NCBI GenBank assembly: GCA_900544985.1
Contig: UQXK01000003.1
Coordinates: 7,006-71,005, forward strand
DNA: 64,000 nucleotides
Direction: 5' to 3'
DNA from: an uncultured Eubacteriales bacterium
Lineage (GTDB): Bacteria; Bacillota; Clostridia; Oscillospirales; CAG-272
Shown here piece after piece: positions 51,581-60,950 of this stretch (position 1 is its first letter; each line of letters begins with the position of its first letter). The position numbers and the translations under genes are program-made. The notes beneath the pieces are model-generated. The model was not told where the DNA came from and did no database searches. It saw nothing but the letters and a program-made list of their open reading frames with translations.

Positions 51581-51966
51581 AAAATTACCGAAACGAATTT
51601 TATTGTTTTGCCGTGCTTTTAACGGCGAGCAATAATAGGTGCGACGGGAGCGGCGACTTGCCGCAATTTACAATAATATAAAATTTACCGAAACGAATTT
51701 TGTTGTTTTGCTGTGCTTTTAACGGCAAGCAGTAATAGGCGTGACGGGAGCGGCAACTTGCCGCAATTTACAATAATATAAAAATTACCGAAGCAAATTT
51801 TATTGTTTTGCCGTGCTTTTAACGGAGAACGATGATTTGCGCGACGGGAGCGGCAACTTGCCGCAATTTAAAGTTATATAAAAATTACCGAAACGAATTT
51901 TATTGTTTTGCCGTGATTTTGGCGGGGAACGATGATAGGTGCGACGGTGGCGGCGACTCGCCGCAA
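51581..51966 (+). repeat. Four tandem repeats of exactly 100 bp
   Basis: Units start at 51581, 51681, 51781 and 51881, each opening AAA(A/T)TTACCGAA and continuing with ATTTT(A/G)TTGTTTTGC(C/T)GTG. Each holds a GGAGCGGC(G/A)ACT(T/C)GCCGC hairpin near the end; the last unit runs straight into the FMN riboswitch. Differences are scattered point changes. No open frame or spacer-like unique sequence, so neither gene nor CRISPR. Confidence 0.9.
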
Positions 51967-52128
51967 TCTTTGGGGAATGGTGTAATTCCATATCGGTGGT
52001 AAAGCCCACGAAGCAGCCAAAGGCTGCCCGAGCAGGTTTGTTTCCTGCGCCGACGGTTATAGTCCGGATGAAAAAAGAAAGGATCCTCCTTTTGCGGGGG
52101 ATATTAAGTCCCCGTGCGGGGATTTTTT
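51967..52128 (+). promoter_or_regulatory. FMN riboswitch with terminator
   Basis: The conserved RFN elements appear in order: GGGGAATGGTGTAATTCC, TATCGGTGGTAAAGCCCACGA, GCAGCC..GGCTGC, GAGCAGG..CCTGC, GCCGACGGTTATAGTCCGGA. It is followed by a terminator TCCCC-GTGC-GGGGA plus T6 (52109-52128), with GGGGGATATTAAGTCCCC as the competing pairing. FMN should lower expression of the transporter gene behind it. Confidence 0.95.
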
Positions 52129-52143
52129 ATTTGGTATTTAAAA

Positions 52144-52842
52144 ATGCGTACTTCTTCTAATTCTTTGAAAATTAAAAAAATCGTAACTATTGCCATATTT
52201 TGTGCTTTGGCGTATTTGAGTTTGTTTGTTTTTCGTATTTCGGGAATAGGCGGCTTTCTTACATTCGATATAAAAGACACGATAGTCGCGCTTGCCGCGA
52301 TGATATTCGGACCGATAACAGGAGTCATTATATCGCTTGTCGTAGCTCTTATCGAGATGGTTACCGTCAGCGGTACCGGACCATGGGGCTTCCTTATGAA
52401 TTTTGTTGCGACAGCTGTTTTTTCCGCGGTTGCAAGCCTTGTTTATGCACACTTCCCGAAAATAAAGAAAACGATTTCAGGCGCAGTTGCAGGACTTCTT
52501 TTTGCCGTTGTTTCAATGACCCTTGTAATGATAGTTATGAACCTCTTTGTAACTCCGATATATTACGGCATACCGAGGTCCGCCGTTGTGGATATGCTCG
52601 TGCCGCTCCTCATACCTTTCAACCTTATAAAGGCGGTCTTGAATGCTTCCGCGGTTCTTGTGCTTTATAAACCTATAAAAGAAGCGCTTCGCCGTGCAAA
52701 GCTTATAGAGGGCTCCTCCGAAAACTATAAATTCGGAAAAACTTCTATCATACTCACTGTCTGCGGCGTTGTTATAATCGCCGTATGCGTCGTTCTTCTT
52801 ATAGTTGCATTGAATGGCTCTTTCCAGATAATAAAGAAATAG
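52144..52842 (+). CDS. ribU: RibU-like riboflavin ECF transporter S component
   Basis: 232 residues from the ATG at 52144 (a start at 52114 lies inside the terminator). Six membrane segments; RISGIGGFLTFDIKDT, AAMIFGPITGVIISLVVALIEM and SGTGPWGFLMNF match the riboflavin-binding S-component family. It takes up riboflavin together with the shared ECF ATPase module, which is not encoded here. The FMN riboswitch upstream makes the substrate assignment firm. The ribosome site is poor, in line with tight control. Confidence 0.92.
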   Translation: MRTSSNSLKIKKIVTIAIFCALAYLSLFVFRISGIGGFLTFDIKDTIVALAAMIFGPITGVIISLVVALIEMVTVSGTGPWGFLMNFVATAVFSAVASLVYAHFPKIKKTISGAVAGLLFAVVSMTLVMIVMNLFVTPIYYGIPRSAVVDMLVPLLIPFNLIKAVLNASAVLVLYKPIKEALRRAKLIEGSSENYKFGKTSIILTVCGVVIIAVCVVLLIVALNGSFQIIKK

Positions 52843-53007
52843 TGCGAAATGCATACTCACGCTTGACAGTATATAAGCTTTTTCTTATAAGACAAAAACT
52901 GACGTTTGCAATTTTTGATGGAATAAAAAAATAAAACATACATATATTTCATTTACCGTGATTTTTCAGAAAGCTTTTATTCCTGTTACCGAAAGGATAT
53001 TTTTATT

Positions 53008-53856
53008 ATGAATGAACAGAAAAAGGCAAAAAACCCCGTAATACTTTTCTTTATACGAATTTTGCAGGGGGCGCTTATAGGGCTCGGCGCGGTGCTGCCC
53101 GGTATTTCCGGCGGCGTGCTTTGCGTTATTTTCGGAATTTACAAGCCGATAATGGAATTTTTATCAAGTCCGTTCAAGCGTTTTCGCACCCATGTTCCGA
53201 AGCTTATTCCCGTTATAATCGGAGGTGCTGTCGGCTTTTTGGGAATCGCGAAGCTGCTCGCCTTCTTCCTTGAAAAATATCCGAATCCGTCCGTATGTCT
53301 TTTCATCGGTCTGATAGTGGGAATGCTGCCGTCGCTTTTCTCCGAAGCAGGTGAAAAGGGACGCACGACAGGTTCTTTTGTCTCCATGATAATAGCGTTT
53401 GTCGTAATAATGGCGATTTTGATTTCTCTTAATCTTATGTCTGTTTCGATAACGCCGAATATCTGGTGGTATCTCTTCTGCGGATTTTGCGTTGCAATGA
53501 GCGTCATCGCCCCCGGCATGAGCTTTTCGACGCTTCTTATGCCGCTCGGACTTTATACGCCGTTTGTCGACGGACTCGGAAATCTCAACATGAAAGTTAT
53601 TCTTCCGGCAGCTCTCGGCGCGATTGTCACGGTCATTTGCCTTGCAAAGGCAATAGACAAACTTTTCACGAAGTTCTATTCCTATGCTTTCCATGCCATA
53701 ATAGGAATCGTTATCGCGGCTACGATAATGATAATCCCGTTTAAGAGCTTTGCCGCTTCCGCAGGATCGTTTTTTGTAAATATTTTGTGTATAGCGGTGG
53801 GAATAATAGCGGCTCTCCTGCTCGATAAATTTAATAAACGCTTTTCAAAGGAATAA
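53008..53856 (+). CDS. DUF368 (PopT-like) membrane protein
   Basis: 282 residues, about eight membrane segments. Family hallmark near the N-terminus GALIGLGAVLPGISGGVLCV and the inverted counterpart CGFCVAMSVIAPGMSFST. DUF368 proteins (PopT) have been reported as undecaprenyl-phosphate translocases that return the lipid carrier of wall synthesis to the cytoplasmic face. GAAAGGAT precedes the ATG; own terminator. Transporter assignment rests on the family. Confidence 0.9.
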   Translation: MNEQKKAKNPVILFFIRILQGALIGLGAVLPGISGGVLCVIFGIYKPIMEFLSSPFKRFRTHVPKLIPVIIGGAVGFLGIAKLLAFFLEKYPNPSVCLFIGLIVGMLPSLFSEAGEKGRTTGSFVSMIIAFVVIMAILISLNLMSVSITPNIWWYLFCGFCVAMSVIAPGMSFSTLLMPLGLYTPFVDGLGNLNMKVILPAALGAIVTVICLAKAIDKLFTKFYSYAFHAIIGIVIAATIMIIPFKSFAASAGSFFVNILCIAVGIIAALLLDKFNKRFSKE

Positions 53857-53864
53857 AAATTAAG

Positions 53865-53898
53865 ATATGCGGAGAAAAAATTCTCCGCATATTTTTTT
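53865..53898 (+). terminator. Terminator of the DUF368 gene
   Basis: ATATGCGGAGAA/TTCTCCGCATAT with an AAAA loop, then a T run. Confidence 0.9.
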
Positions 53899-54029
53899 CT
53901 TTTTGTGTAATAATTACAATGAATGGAATATGCTTTATTTTTGCTTTATATATTTTGTTAAAAAATCAACGGCGTTTTTTGAAAAGCACAAAATATTGTG
54001 CCGAATTTAAAAAAACAGCACAATATCTA

Positions 54030-54058
54030 TTGACAAGAAGAGAAAAATGTCTTATACT
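54030..54058 (+). promoter_or_regulatory. Promoter of the pfl operon
   Basis: TTGACA (54030-54035), 17 nt, TATACT (54053-54058), immediately before the ZTP riboswitch. Confidence 0.8.
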
Positions 54059-54061
54059 GTA

Positions 54062-54158
54062 TCCAGTCATATTACTGACGGAAGTGGTGAAACCACAGGG
54101 AGTATGACTTGTATTGCCGACCGTCTGGGCAGATAGAAGCTCGGAGGTCGCCTTTTTT
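54062..54158 (+). promoter_or_regulatory. ZTP (pfl-motif) riboswitch with overlapping terminator
   Basis: The two conserved halves are present: CATATTACTGACGGAAG, the GTGGTGAAACCAC hairpin and CAGGGAGTATG, then after a linker GCCGACCGTCTGGGCA. The second half is also the 5' arm of a terminator: GCCGACC (54116-54122) can pair with GGTCGCC (54147-54153), followed by a T run. ZTP/ZMP, which builds up when 10-formyl-tetrahydrofolate is short, should stabilise the aptamer and allow read-through into pflA-pflB. Confidence 0.92.
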
Positions 54159-54198
54159 TATCCTTTAAAAAATTTACTTAAAAAGGAGGGGATATGTT

Positions 54199-54915
54199 AT
54201 GGCGGAAGGAAGAATAATGTCGATCGAGTCTATGGGACTTGTTGACGGTCCGGGAATACGGTTTGTCGTATTTATGCAGGGGTGTATGCTTCGATGTAGA
54301 TTTTGTCACAATCCTGACAGTTGGAACAAAAACTGCGGAGAGACAATAAGCTCAGATGAGCTTATGAGAAGAATAATCCGTTTTCGTCCTTATTTTGAAC
54401 GAAGCGGCGGAGGCGTTACTTTTTCCGGCGGGGAACCGCTCTTGCAGAAAGATTTTCTTTTGGAAATGCTGAAACGATGTAAAGCGGAAAATATCCACAC
54501 CTGTCTTGACACCGCCGGTGTCGGAGACGGAGATTATGACGATATCCTCTCTTTTACAGATCTTGTTCTCTATGATGTAAAAGCGATAGATAAAGACGGA
54601 TATTTAAAAATGTGCGGAAGAGATATTTCCGAAACGGAAGAGTTTCAGGACGCAATGAAGCACATGAAGAGCCGCGTTATAGTACGACAGGTCGTTGTTC
54701 CCGGAATAAACGACAACGATGAATATATGGAAGGGCTTTCGGAATATATCAAGAAAAATATTCCCGGCACCGAAAAGGTAGAGCTTTTGCCGTATCATCT
54801 TCTCGGAGAACATAAATATAAAAAGCTCGGCATAAAGGAACCGCTTGAAGGTGTACCGGCAATGGATGCGGACATAGTAAACGGTTTTTACAATAAATAT
54901 TTTAAAAAAGCATGA
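54199..54915 (+). CDS. pflA: Pyruvate formate-lyase activating enzyme
   Basis: 238 residues. Radical SAM cluster motif CMLRCRFCHNPD (C29, C33, C36), the GGG-V-x-F-SGGEP segment (GGGVTFSGGEPLLQ) and the C-terminal LLPYHLLGEHKY motif. Uses SAM and a [4Fe-4S] cluster to place the glycyl radical on PflB. GGAGGGG upstream. It is 17 nt before pflB and both are under the ZTP riboswitch. Confidence 0.96.
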   Translation: MAEGRIMSIESMGLVDGPGIRFVVFMQGCMLRCRFCHNPDSWNKNCGETISSDELMRRIIRFRPYFERSGGGVTFSGGEPLLQKDFLLEMLKRCKAENIHTCLDTAGVGDGDYDDILSFTDLVLYDVKAIDKDGYLKMCGRDISETEEFQDAMKHMKSRVIVRQVVVPGINDNDEYMEGLSEYIKKNIPGTEKVELLPYHLLGEHKYKKLGIKEPLEGVPAMDADIVNGFYNKYFKKA

Positions 54916-54932
54916 AAGGTAAAATTTGAACA

Positions 54933-57158
54933 ATGGAAAGAAAAGCATTTAACGGCGGAAGATGGGAAAGAGAAATCGATGTCCGCAATTTTATACAGAA
55001 AAACTACACTCTTTATGAAGGAGACGCTTCGTTTTTGAGCGGTCCTACCGAAAAAACGAAAAAGGTTTGGAACAAATGCGTAGAGCTTCTTTCGGAAGAG
55101 CTTAAAAAAGGCGGCGTTCTCGACGTCGAAACAAAGAGAATTTCCGGAATTTGCAGCTTTGAACCCGGATATATAGACAAAGACAACGAAGTTATCGTAG
55201 GACTTCAAACAGATGCACCGCTTAAAAGAATAGTAAACCTCTACGGCGGTACGAGAATGGCAGAGCAGAGCCTTGAAGCTTACGGATATTCGCTCGATCC
55301 CGAAATAAAAGCACATTTCTATGAATACAGAAAAACACACAACCAGGGCGTTTTTGACGCATATCCCGCTTCCGTAAGAGCGGCAAGACACGCGGGACTT
55401 CTTACAGGACTTCCCGACGCATATGGCAGAGGAAGAATAATAGGAGATTATCGTCGCGTTGCACTTTACGGTACGGACAGACTTATCGCAGAAAAGAAGA
55501 AAGATCTTGCAAAGCTCGACGGAGAAATGACAGATAGCCTTATAAAACTCCGTGAAGAGGTCTCCATGCAGATACGCGCGCTTTCCGACATCGCAAAGAT
55601 GGCAGAGAGCTACGGCGTTGATGTTACCAAACCCGCTGTTTCCGCAAAGGAAGCGATACAGTCGCTTTACATGGGATATCTTGCAGGAATAAAAGAGAAC
55701 AACGGCGCGGCAACTTCGCTCGGAAGAACGTCCACATTCCTCGATATATATGTACAAAGAGATCTCGAAGCCGGAATCATCACAGAGGAAGAGGCGCAGG
55801 AGCTTATCGATCAGTTTATAATAAAGCTCCGTCTTGTAAGACACCTCAGAACTCCCGAATATAACGAACTTTTCGGCGGAGATCCCACATGGGTAACCGA
55901 ATCTGTCGGCGGCGTAGGAATAAACGGCAAACCGCTCGTTACGAAGAACTCTTTCAGATATCTTCATACGCTCATAAATCTCGGAACGGCTCCCGAACCG
56001 AACCTCACTGTTCTTTGGTCCGAAAAACTCCCCGAGAATTTCAAAAAATTCTGCGCTGACATCTCTATAAAGACAGACTCCATTCAGTATGAAAACGACG
56101 ACGTTATGAGACCCATTTACGGTGACGATTACGCTATCGCTTGCTGCGTTTCCGCTATGAGAGTCGGCAAACAGATGCAGTTCTTCGGCGCAAGATGCAA
56201 TGTTGCAAAGAGCCTTCTTTACGCGATAAACGGTGGAATCGACGAACTTAAAGGCGAAAAAGTCGTTCCCGGCATAAAGCCTCTTGATTCGGAAGTTCTT
56301 TCTTTCGACGAGGTCTGGGCAAACTATGAAAAAGTTCTCGAATACGTTGCAAAGATATATGTCGACGCAAACAATATAATCCACTATATGCATGACAAAT
56401 ATGCGTACGAAGCGAGCCAGATGTCGCTCCATGATACGGATCCCGAAAAACTTATGGCATTCGGAATGGCAGGACTTTCCGTCGCTGCCGACAGCCTTTC
56501 TGCCATCAAATTCGCCAAGGTACGCCCGATAAGAAATGAAAACGGCGTTGCCGTTGATTTTGTAACGGAAGGCGACTATCCGAAGTACGGAAACGATGAC
56601 GACAGAGTTGACGACCTCGCTGTCGACATAGCCACAAAGCTTATAACCGAGCTTAAAAAGCACAAGCTTTACAGAAACGCAAAGCACACGCTTTCTGCTC
56701 TTACGATAACGAGCAACGTTATGTACGGCAAGAAGACCGGTACTACTCCCGACGGCAGAAAAGCCGGCGAACCTCTTGCTCCCGGCGCAAACCCGATGCA
56801 CGGAAGAGACGCTTCCGGTGCTCTCGCATCTCTCAACTCCGTTGCAAAGATTCCTTACCGCAATGTTTGCCAGGACGGTGTTTCCAACACGTTCTCCATT
56901 GTTCCGACGGCTCTCGGAAAGGGCGGAGAAGAGAGAATATCCAATCTTGTAAGCATACTCGACGGATATTTTGCGCAGGGCGCTCAGCATCTTAACGTAA
57001 ACGTTCTCAATCGCGAAACGCTTATGGACGCTTATGAGCATCCCGAAAAATATCCGATGCTCACGATAAGAGTTTCGGGATATGCCGTAAACTTCCACAG
57101 ACTTTCGAAAGAACAGCAGCTCGAAGTTATCAAACGCACATTCCACGAAAAAATCTAA
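54933..57158 (+). CDS. pflB: Pyruvate formate-lyase
   Basis: 741 residues. Catalytic Cys pair in [20 protein letters not shown] and the glycyl-radical loop [17 protein letters not shown] near the C-terminus. Converts pyruvate and CoA to acetyl-CoA and formate; formate here can feed 10-formyl-THF and so purine synthesis, which explains the ZTP riboswitch upstream, while acetyl-CoA feeds AdhE. A weak ribosome site and short gap suggest coupling to pflA. Pyruvate is the likely substrate given its length and the CC motif. Confidence 0.96.
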   Translation: MERKAFNGGRWEREIDVRNFIQKNYTLYEGDASFLSGPTEKTKKVWNKCVELLSEELKKGGVLDVETKRISGICSFEPGYIDKDNEVIVGLQTDAPLKRIVNLYGGTRMAEQSLEAYGYSLDPEIKAHFYEYRKTHNQGVFDAYPASVRAARHAGLLTGLPDAYGRGRIIGDYRRVALYGTDRLIAEKKKDLAKLDGEMTDSLIKLREEVSMQIRALSDIAKMAESYGVDVTKPAVSAKEAIQSLYMGYLAGIKENNGAATSLGRTSTFLDIYVQRDLEAGIITEEEAQELIDQFIIKLRLVRHLRTPEYNELFGGDPTWVTESVGGVGINGKPLVTKNSFRYLHTLINLGTAPEPNLTVLWSEKLPENFKKFCADISIKTDSIQYENDDVMRPIYGDDYAIACCVSAMRVGKQMQFFGARCNVAKSLLYAINGGIDELKGEKVVPGIKPLDSEVLSFDEVWANYEKVLEYVAKIYVDANNIIHYMHDKYAYEASQMSLHDTDPEKLMAFGMAGLSVAADSLSAIKFAKVRPIRNENGVAVDFVTEGDYPKYGNDDDRVDDLAVDIATKLITELKKHKLYRNAKHTLSALTITSNVMYGKKTGTTPDGRKAGEPLAPGANPMHGRDASGALASLNSVAKIPYRNVCQDGVSNTFSIVPTALGKGGEERISNLVSILDGYFAQGAQHLNVNVLNRETLMDAYEHPEKYPMLTIRVSGYAVNFHRLSKEQQLEVIKRTFHEKI

Positions 57159-57304
57159 CACACCTTTCTTATAAGAAAAGTAGGCAAAAGAATTTCCCAC
57201 CGAATACATCACTTTATTTCGGCGGAAGCTTTTGAAGCTCCAAGAAACTTTTCTCGAAAAGTTTCTTGTGTCCGGGTCCCACGGCGGAAGCCCCAACTGA
57301 TAAT
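57158..57304 (-). repeat. Dispersed hairpin repeat, copy B (inverted)
   Basis: Read on the minus strand: GTTGGGGCTTCCGCCG, GACCCGGACACAAG, hairpin AAGAAACTTTTCG/CGAAAAGTTTCTT, GGAGCTTCAAAAGCTTCCGC, and near the far end TTCTTATAAGAAAGGTGTG. Same plan as 10497-10640 in opposite orientation; it begins at the pflB stop. Confidence 0.75.
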
Positions 57305-57310
57305 GCACAC

Positions 57311-57340
57311 AAAAAAACGCGGAGAAATCCGCGTTTTTTA
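57311..57340. terminator. Bidirectional terminator
   Basis: AAAAACGCGGA/TCCGCGTTTTT with a GAAA loop and flanking A/T runs. Confidence 0.85.
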
Positions 57341-57351
57341 ATTTGTCGTCA

Positions 57352-57440
57352 ACAGTTGGAACTGCCGTTCCAAACCTCCGCTTTAAGGGGCTTTTGAAAA
57401 AGCCCCTTAAAAATCCGCAAAACTTTTGCACCGAATATGC
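57352..57440 (+). repeat. Dispersed hairpin repeat, diverged copy D
   Basis: GTTGGAACTGCCGTTCCAAAC, then hairpin TTAAGGGGCTTTT/AAAAGCCCCTTAA, then CCGCAAAACTTTTGCACCG. The stem sequence differs from copies A-C but both arms have changed together. Confidence 0.6.
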
Positions 57441-57544
57441 CTGTTTATTACACTTTATGTCGTCAGGAATAAGCATTATAAAGCGTAATATATCTCATAT
57501 CGATATAAAAAAGCGCAAACTTTGGCGCAATATAAAAAATACTA

Positions 57545-57573
57545 TTGAAAAAATAAAATATATATGATAAAAT
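57545..57573 (+). promoter_or_regulatory. Promoter of metK
   Basis: TTGAAA (57545-57550), 17 nt, TAAAAT (57568-57573), just before the SAM riboswitch. Confidence 0.65.
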
Positions 57574-57580
57574 ATTTATA

Positions 57581-57716
57581 TCTTATCAAGAGAGGCGGAG
57601 GGACAGGCCCTGTGAAGCCCGGCAACCTGATTTTTTTATCAAGGTGCTAATTCCCGATAGATGAGAGAAAAATATTTTGAATTTTCTCTCCCTCGGGTAA
57701 CCGAGGGATTTTCTTT
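57581..57716 (+). promoter_or_regulatory. SAM-I (S-box) riboswitch with terminator
   Basis: TCTTATCAAGAGAGGCGGAG, GGACAGGCCCTGTGAAGCCC, GGCAACC, AAGGTGCTAATTCC and GATGAGA occur in the S-box order. The expression platform is CCCTCGG-GTAA-CCGAGGG (57690-57707) followed by ATTTTCTTTT. SAM binding should switch off metK. Confidence 0.95.
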
Positions 57717-57762
57717 TGATATTGAAAATAAAAATTAAAATAAAAAGAAGGAAAATGGTATC

Positions 57763-58950
57763 ATGGCACACAGATTTTTTGCTACCGAATCGGTAACGGA
57801 AGGACATCCCGACAAACTTTGCGACAGAATATCCGACGCAGTTCTTGACGCTATAATAGAGAAGGACCCGATGGCGCGTGTCGCGTGCGAAACGGCGACT
57901 ACAACAGGACTCGTTCTTGTTATGGGAGAGATAACAACATCAGCTTATGTGGACATTGAAAGCGTTGCGCGCGACGCTGTCCGCGAGATAGGATATGACA
58001 GAGCAAAATACGGTTTTGACGCGGATTCCTGCGCCGTAATAAACTCCATACACAGCCAGTCGCCCGATATAGCCATGGGTGTTGACCGCTCTCTCGAAGC
58101 TAAGAACGGCGAGGTTGGCGACAAATACGAGATAGGCGCGGGAGACCAGGGAATGGTATTCGGTTTCGCCTGCGACGAGACGGATTGCAAAATGCCGCTC
58201 GGATATGTCCTTGCGCGCGATATGGCTAAAAAGCTCGCATATATAAGAAAGAATAAAGTGTTGTCTTACCTTCGTCCCGACGGCAAGACACAGGTAACGG
58301 TCGAATACGACGGAGACACCCCTGTAAGACTTGCAAACATCGTTGTATCTACCCAACACAACCCCGATGTTTCTCTTGAAACAATAAGAAACGACGTTAT
58401 AGAGACGGTGATAAAACCCGTTATCCCCGCAAACCTCATAGATGCGGATACGAAAATATATGTAAATCCCACGGGACGTTTTGTAATAGGCGGTCCCGCA
58501 GGCGACAGCGGACTTACTGGAAGAAAGATAATCGTAGATACATACGGCGGTTACGGCAGACACGGCGGCGGCGCATTTTCGGGAAAGGATCCGACGAAGG
58601 TCGACCGCAGCGCAAGCTATGCTGCAAGATATGCCGCTAAAAATATTGTTGCGGCAGGACTTGCCAAAAAATGCGAAGTTCAGATCGCTTATGCGATAGG
58701 CGTTGCGCGTCCGCTTTGCGAGAACGTAAATACCTTCGGCACGGGTGTTATCCCAGACGAAAAAATCGCCGCTATTCTTCACGATACGGTCGATTTTCGT
58801 CCCGCTGCGATAATAGATTATTTCGATCTCAGAAAACCCATATACAAATCTCTCTCCGCATACGGTCACTTCGGAAGAGAAGAGCTTGGGCTAAGATTCG
58901 AAAAAACGGATATAGCATCGATACTTCGCGACAAAGCGGGACTTAAATAA
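57763..58950 (+). CDS. metK: S-adenosylmethionine synthetase
   Basis: 395 residues. Signatures [36 protein letters not shown] and [20 protein letters not shown] loop are intact (GAGDQG and [14 protein letters not shown]). Makes SAM from methionine and ATP. GAAGGAAAATG region supplies the ribosome site. Under SAM-I control; single gene. Confidence 0.97.
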   Translation: MAHRFFATESVTEGHPDKLCDRISDAVLDAIIEKDPMARVACETATTTGLVLVMGEITTSAYVDIESVARDAVREIGYDRAKYGFDADSCAVINSIHSQSPDIAMGVDRSLEAKNGEVGDKYEIGAGDQGMVFGFACDETDCKMPLGYVLARDMAKKLAYIRKNKVLSYLRPDGKTQVTVEYDGDTPVRLANIVVSTQHNPDVSLETIRNDVIETVIKPVIPANLIDADTKIYVNPTGRFVIGGPAGDSGLTGRKIIVDTYGGYGRHGGGAFSGKDPTKVDRSASYAARYAAKNIVAAGLAKKCEVQIAYAIGVARPLCENVNTFGTGVIPDEKIAAILHDTVDFRPAAIIDYFDLRKPIYKSLSAYGHFGREELGLRFEKTDIASILRDKAGLK

Positions 58951-59035
58951 TTAAGTCATAATAGTTTTTTATATTGATTAACCGTACAGAGATTTTTTAG
59001 CGTTATTTTCGGTATTATATAAACGGGGTAAATCG

Positions 59036-60073
59036 ATGAATACGGCGGAATTAAAACAAATACAACTTTCAAGACAATATCTTACAAAAAACGCGGATAA
59101 AGAGACGGTCATAAGAGATTTGTGCGGCATACAGTGCCAGTTTTTCGGTTATGCGATGCATTCTCTTGCTATTCGCTGCAATGAAAGGATAGACAAAGAT
59201 TTTCCCTGTGATAATATAATAAAAAACTGGACGATCAGAGGCACTATGCATATGATTTCGGAAGATGATCTGCCTTTGTTCAAGTATGACGACGGATTTT
59301 ATCTGAACGACAACTGGGCGGATGAATTTTCCGGAAACAGGATATGGATAACCGGAGAAAGAAAAAAATATTTTGCGGATCATATTGTAAAAAGCGTTGC
59401 TTCGGGAATAGAAAAACGTGAAGATCTGCGTCTTTCTTGCAGAGAATCGGGAATGACAAAGACAGAAGAAGCATATATCTTTGACAGCTGGGGCGGTCTT
59501 ATAAGGCCTCTTTGCGAAAGAGGATTTATCCAATATAAAGCCGAATCCGAAAAAGCGTTCAAAATAAGCAGACCGTATACTCCTATGGACAGTAGAGAAG
59601 CGGTAAAGGCACAGCTTATGCGGTATCTGAATCACATAGCGCCTGCGACCGTAAACGATATCGCATACTTTTTCGGATTTCCCAAAGGACGCGTAAAAGA
59701 GCTTTTAAGCGAGCTTTCGGCTAAAAGAATTATGATAGACGGAAAGCTGTATTTTTATATGGGAGATATTTATGCGGATTGTCCGGATATTCCGAAATGC
59801 ATATTTCTTTCCGGGTTTGATCAGCTTATGCGGGGATATCAGAAAAAAGAAAGTATTTATCTGAAAAGCGAATATCTGCGCGGAGTGTTCAATCTTGCGG
59901 GAATAGTTATGCCTGGCGTACTTCTTGACGGAAATGTTGCGGGGACTTGGAAAAAGAAAAACCGTACTCTCGAAGTAAAATGTTTCAGAGAAATATCCTC
60001 AGAAGAAAGAAACGATATAGAGAAAAGTGCGGACTTACTTTGGGGAGATATAAGAGCCGTGAAATACATTTAA
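59036..60073 (+). CDS. AlkZ/YcaQ-like winged-helix DNA glycosylase family protein
   Basis: 345 residues of the HTH_42 family (PF06224), three tandem winged helices. The catalytic Q-x-Q of AlkZ-type glycosylases is present as GIQCQF (Q33, Q35); WTIRGTMHMI is the typical next motif. Characterised members excise alkylated bases or unhook interstrand crosslinks. Substrate here unknown; a role in alkylation repair is the best guess. Single gene with a weak ribosome site (ACGGGGTAA). Confidence 0.8.
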   Translation: MNTAELKQIQLSRQYLTKNADKETVIRDLCGIQCQFFGYAMHSLAIRCNERIDKDFPCDNIIKNWTIRGTMHMISEDDLPLFKYDDGFYLNDNWADEFSGNRIWITGERKKYFADHIVKSVASGIEKREDLRLSCRESGMTKTEEAYIFDSWGGLIRPLCERGFIQYKAESEKAFKISRPYTPMDSREAVKAQLMRYLNHIAPATVNDIAYFFGFPKGRVKELLSELSAKRIMIDGKLYFYMGDIYADCPDIPKCIFLSGFDQLMRGYQKKESIYLKSEYLRGVFNLAGIVMPGVLLDGNVAGTWKKKNRTLEVKCFREISSEERNDIEKSADLLWGDIRAVKYI

Positions 60074-60610
60074 GAAGCGCACTTCCGCATTTTGCGTTCA
60101 GCGGCGATATTTTTATCCATCATATTACGGATAATCGGCGGCTCCGTTTATTTTTCTGCGTTGAAATTACGGTGAGCCGCTTGCCTATATCGGCATATGG
60201 CGGAAATCTTCGGTATATGATTTCGAAGATATTTTTAGATGTTTTTTGCTTAATAAAAAAATAAGATTTAAAACCGTTCTTTTTAAAATCACGTATACAA
60301 TTTAGCTATTTATTTGTTATATTATTAAATGCAGGAGATGTTTTCATCAAAAAACAGGGTTATCAAAAGAAAAAATCACGAAAAGCTTTTTTTCGCATAA
60401 AATGATTTTGTATCGGCGGTTATAATTTTGCCGCAAAGTCCTTTGCCTTTTAGCAAGACGCGCTATCGGACTTTCGGCGGCGGTTATAATCTCCTGCCGA
60501 ACGTTTTCGGAGCGAAGCTCCTTTTTCTGCGGTTGCAACCGTCAAAACGCGATAAAGTGAGCTTTAACACACTGCTCCGATTTGAAAAATCTTTTTTACG
60601 GAGAAGAAAT
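60074..60610. other. Gap with a repeated CGGCGGTTATAAT word
   Basis: 537 nt without a credible gene. The word CGGCGGTTATAAT followed by TTTTGCCG or CTCCTGCCG occurs at 60414-60434 and 60478-60500, forming CGGC/GCCG stems, and TTTTGCGG-rich segments lie around. It may be a degenerate intergenic repeat and probably holds the promoter of the next operon; no clean promoter pair could be chosen. Confidence 0.4.
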
Positions 60611-60925
60611 ATGGAGCTTTTCGTGATAATTCTTGTTTCCGCTCTTGCACTTGTTTTTCTTTATGTGATTTATAAGAAGCTTTTTTCCGATTTTGCAAAA
60701 AAAGAAATAGAGAAAAGCGCTGTTGTAAAACATAAGGACGATACTTTTGTGATATATGCCAATAAAGAGAGCCTTGAATATTATATCCGAATGGCAAGAG
60801 GGCTCGGCAGAAAGACGAAAGTAATAATAAATATAGAAAAAAATTCCGCAGACGCCGAAGAACTTACATATATTGCGAAAAACCTTTCCGGCAGAGCGGG
60901 GAATATTACGATACACTACATCTGA
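60611..60925 (+). CDS. Hypothetical small single-span membrane protein
   Basis: 104 residues from the ATG at 60611 (ACGGAGAAGAAAT upstream; the longer open frame has no start with a ribosome site). N-terminal membrane anchor (about 2-22) and a basic/alpha-beta cytoplasmic domain (VVKHKDDTFVIYANKESLEY, MARGLGRKTKVIINIEKN). No family recognised. It ends 25 nt before recD2 and likely opens the recD2-comF operon. Confidence 0.65.
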   Translation: MELFVIILVSALALVFLYVIYKKLFSDFAKKEIEKSAVVKHKDDTFVIYANKESLEYYIRMARGLGRKTKVIINIEKNSADAEELTYIAKNLSGRAGNITIHYI

Positions 60926-60950
60926 CGGTTTTGTTCCGACGGGGAATTTT

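Noticed and set aside
51581..51966. CRISPR array
   Set aside because: The whole 100-bp unit repeats; there are no short repeats separated by unique spacers and no cas genes.
60428..60610. Upstream extension of the 60611 membrane protein to about 165 residues
   Set aside because: The extension covers a repeat-like non-coding segment and has no ribosome site, whereas ACGGAGAAG stands right before the ATG at 60611.
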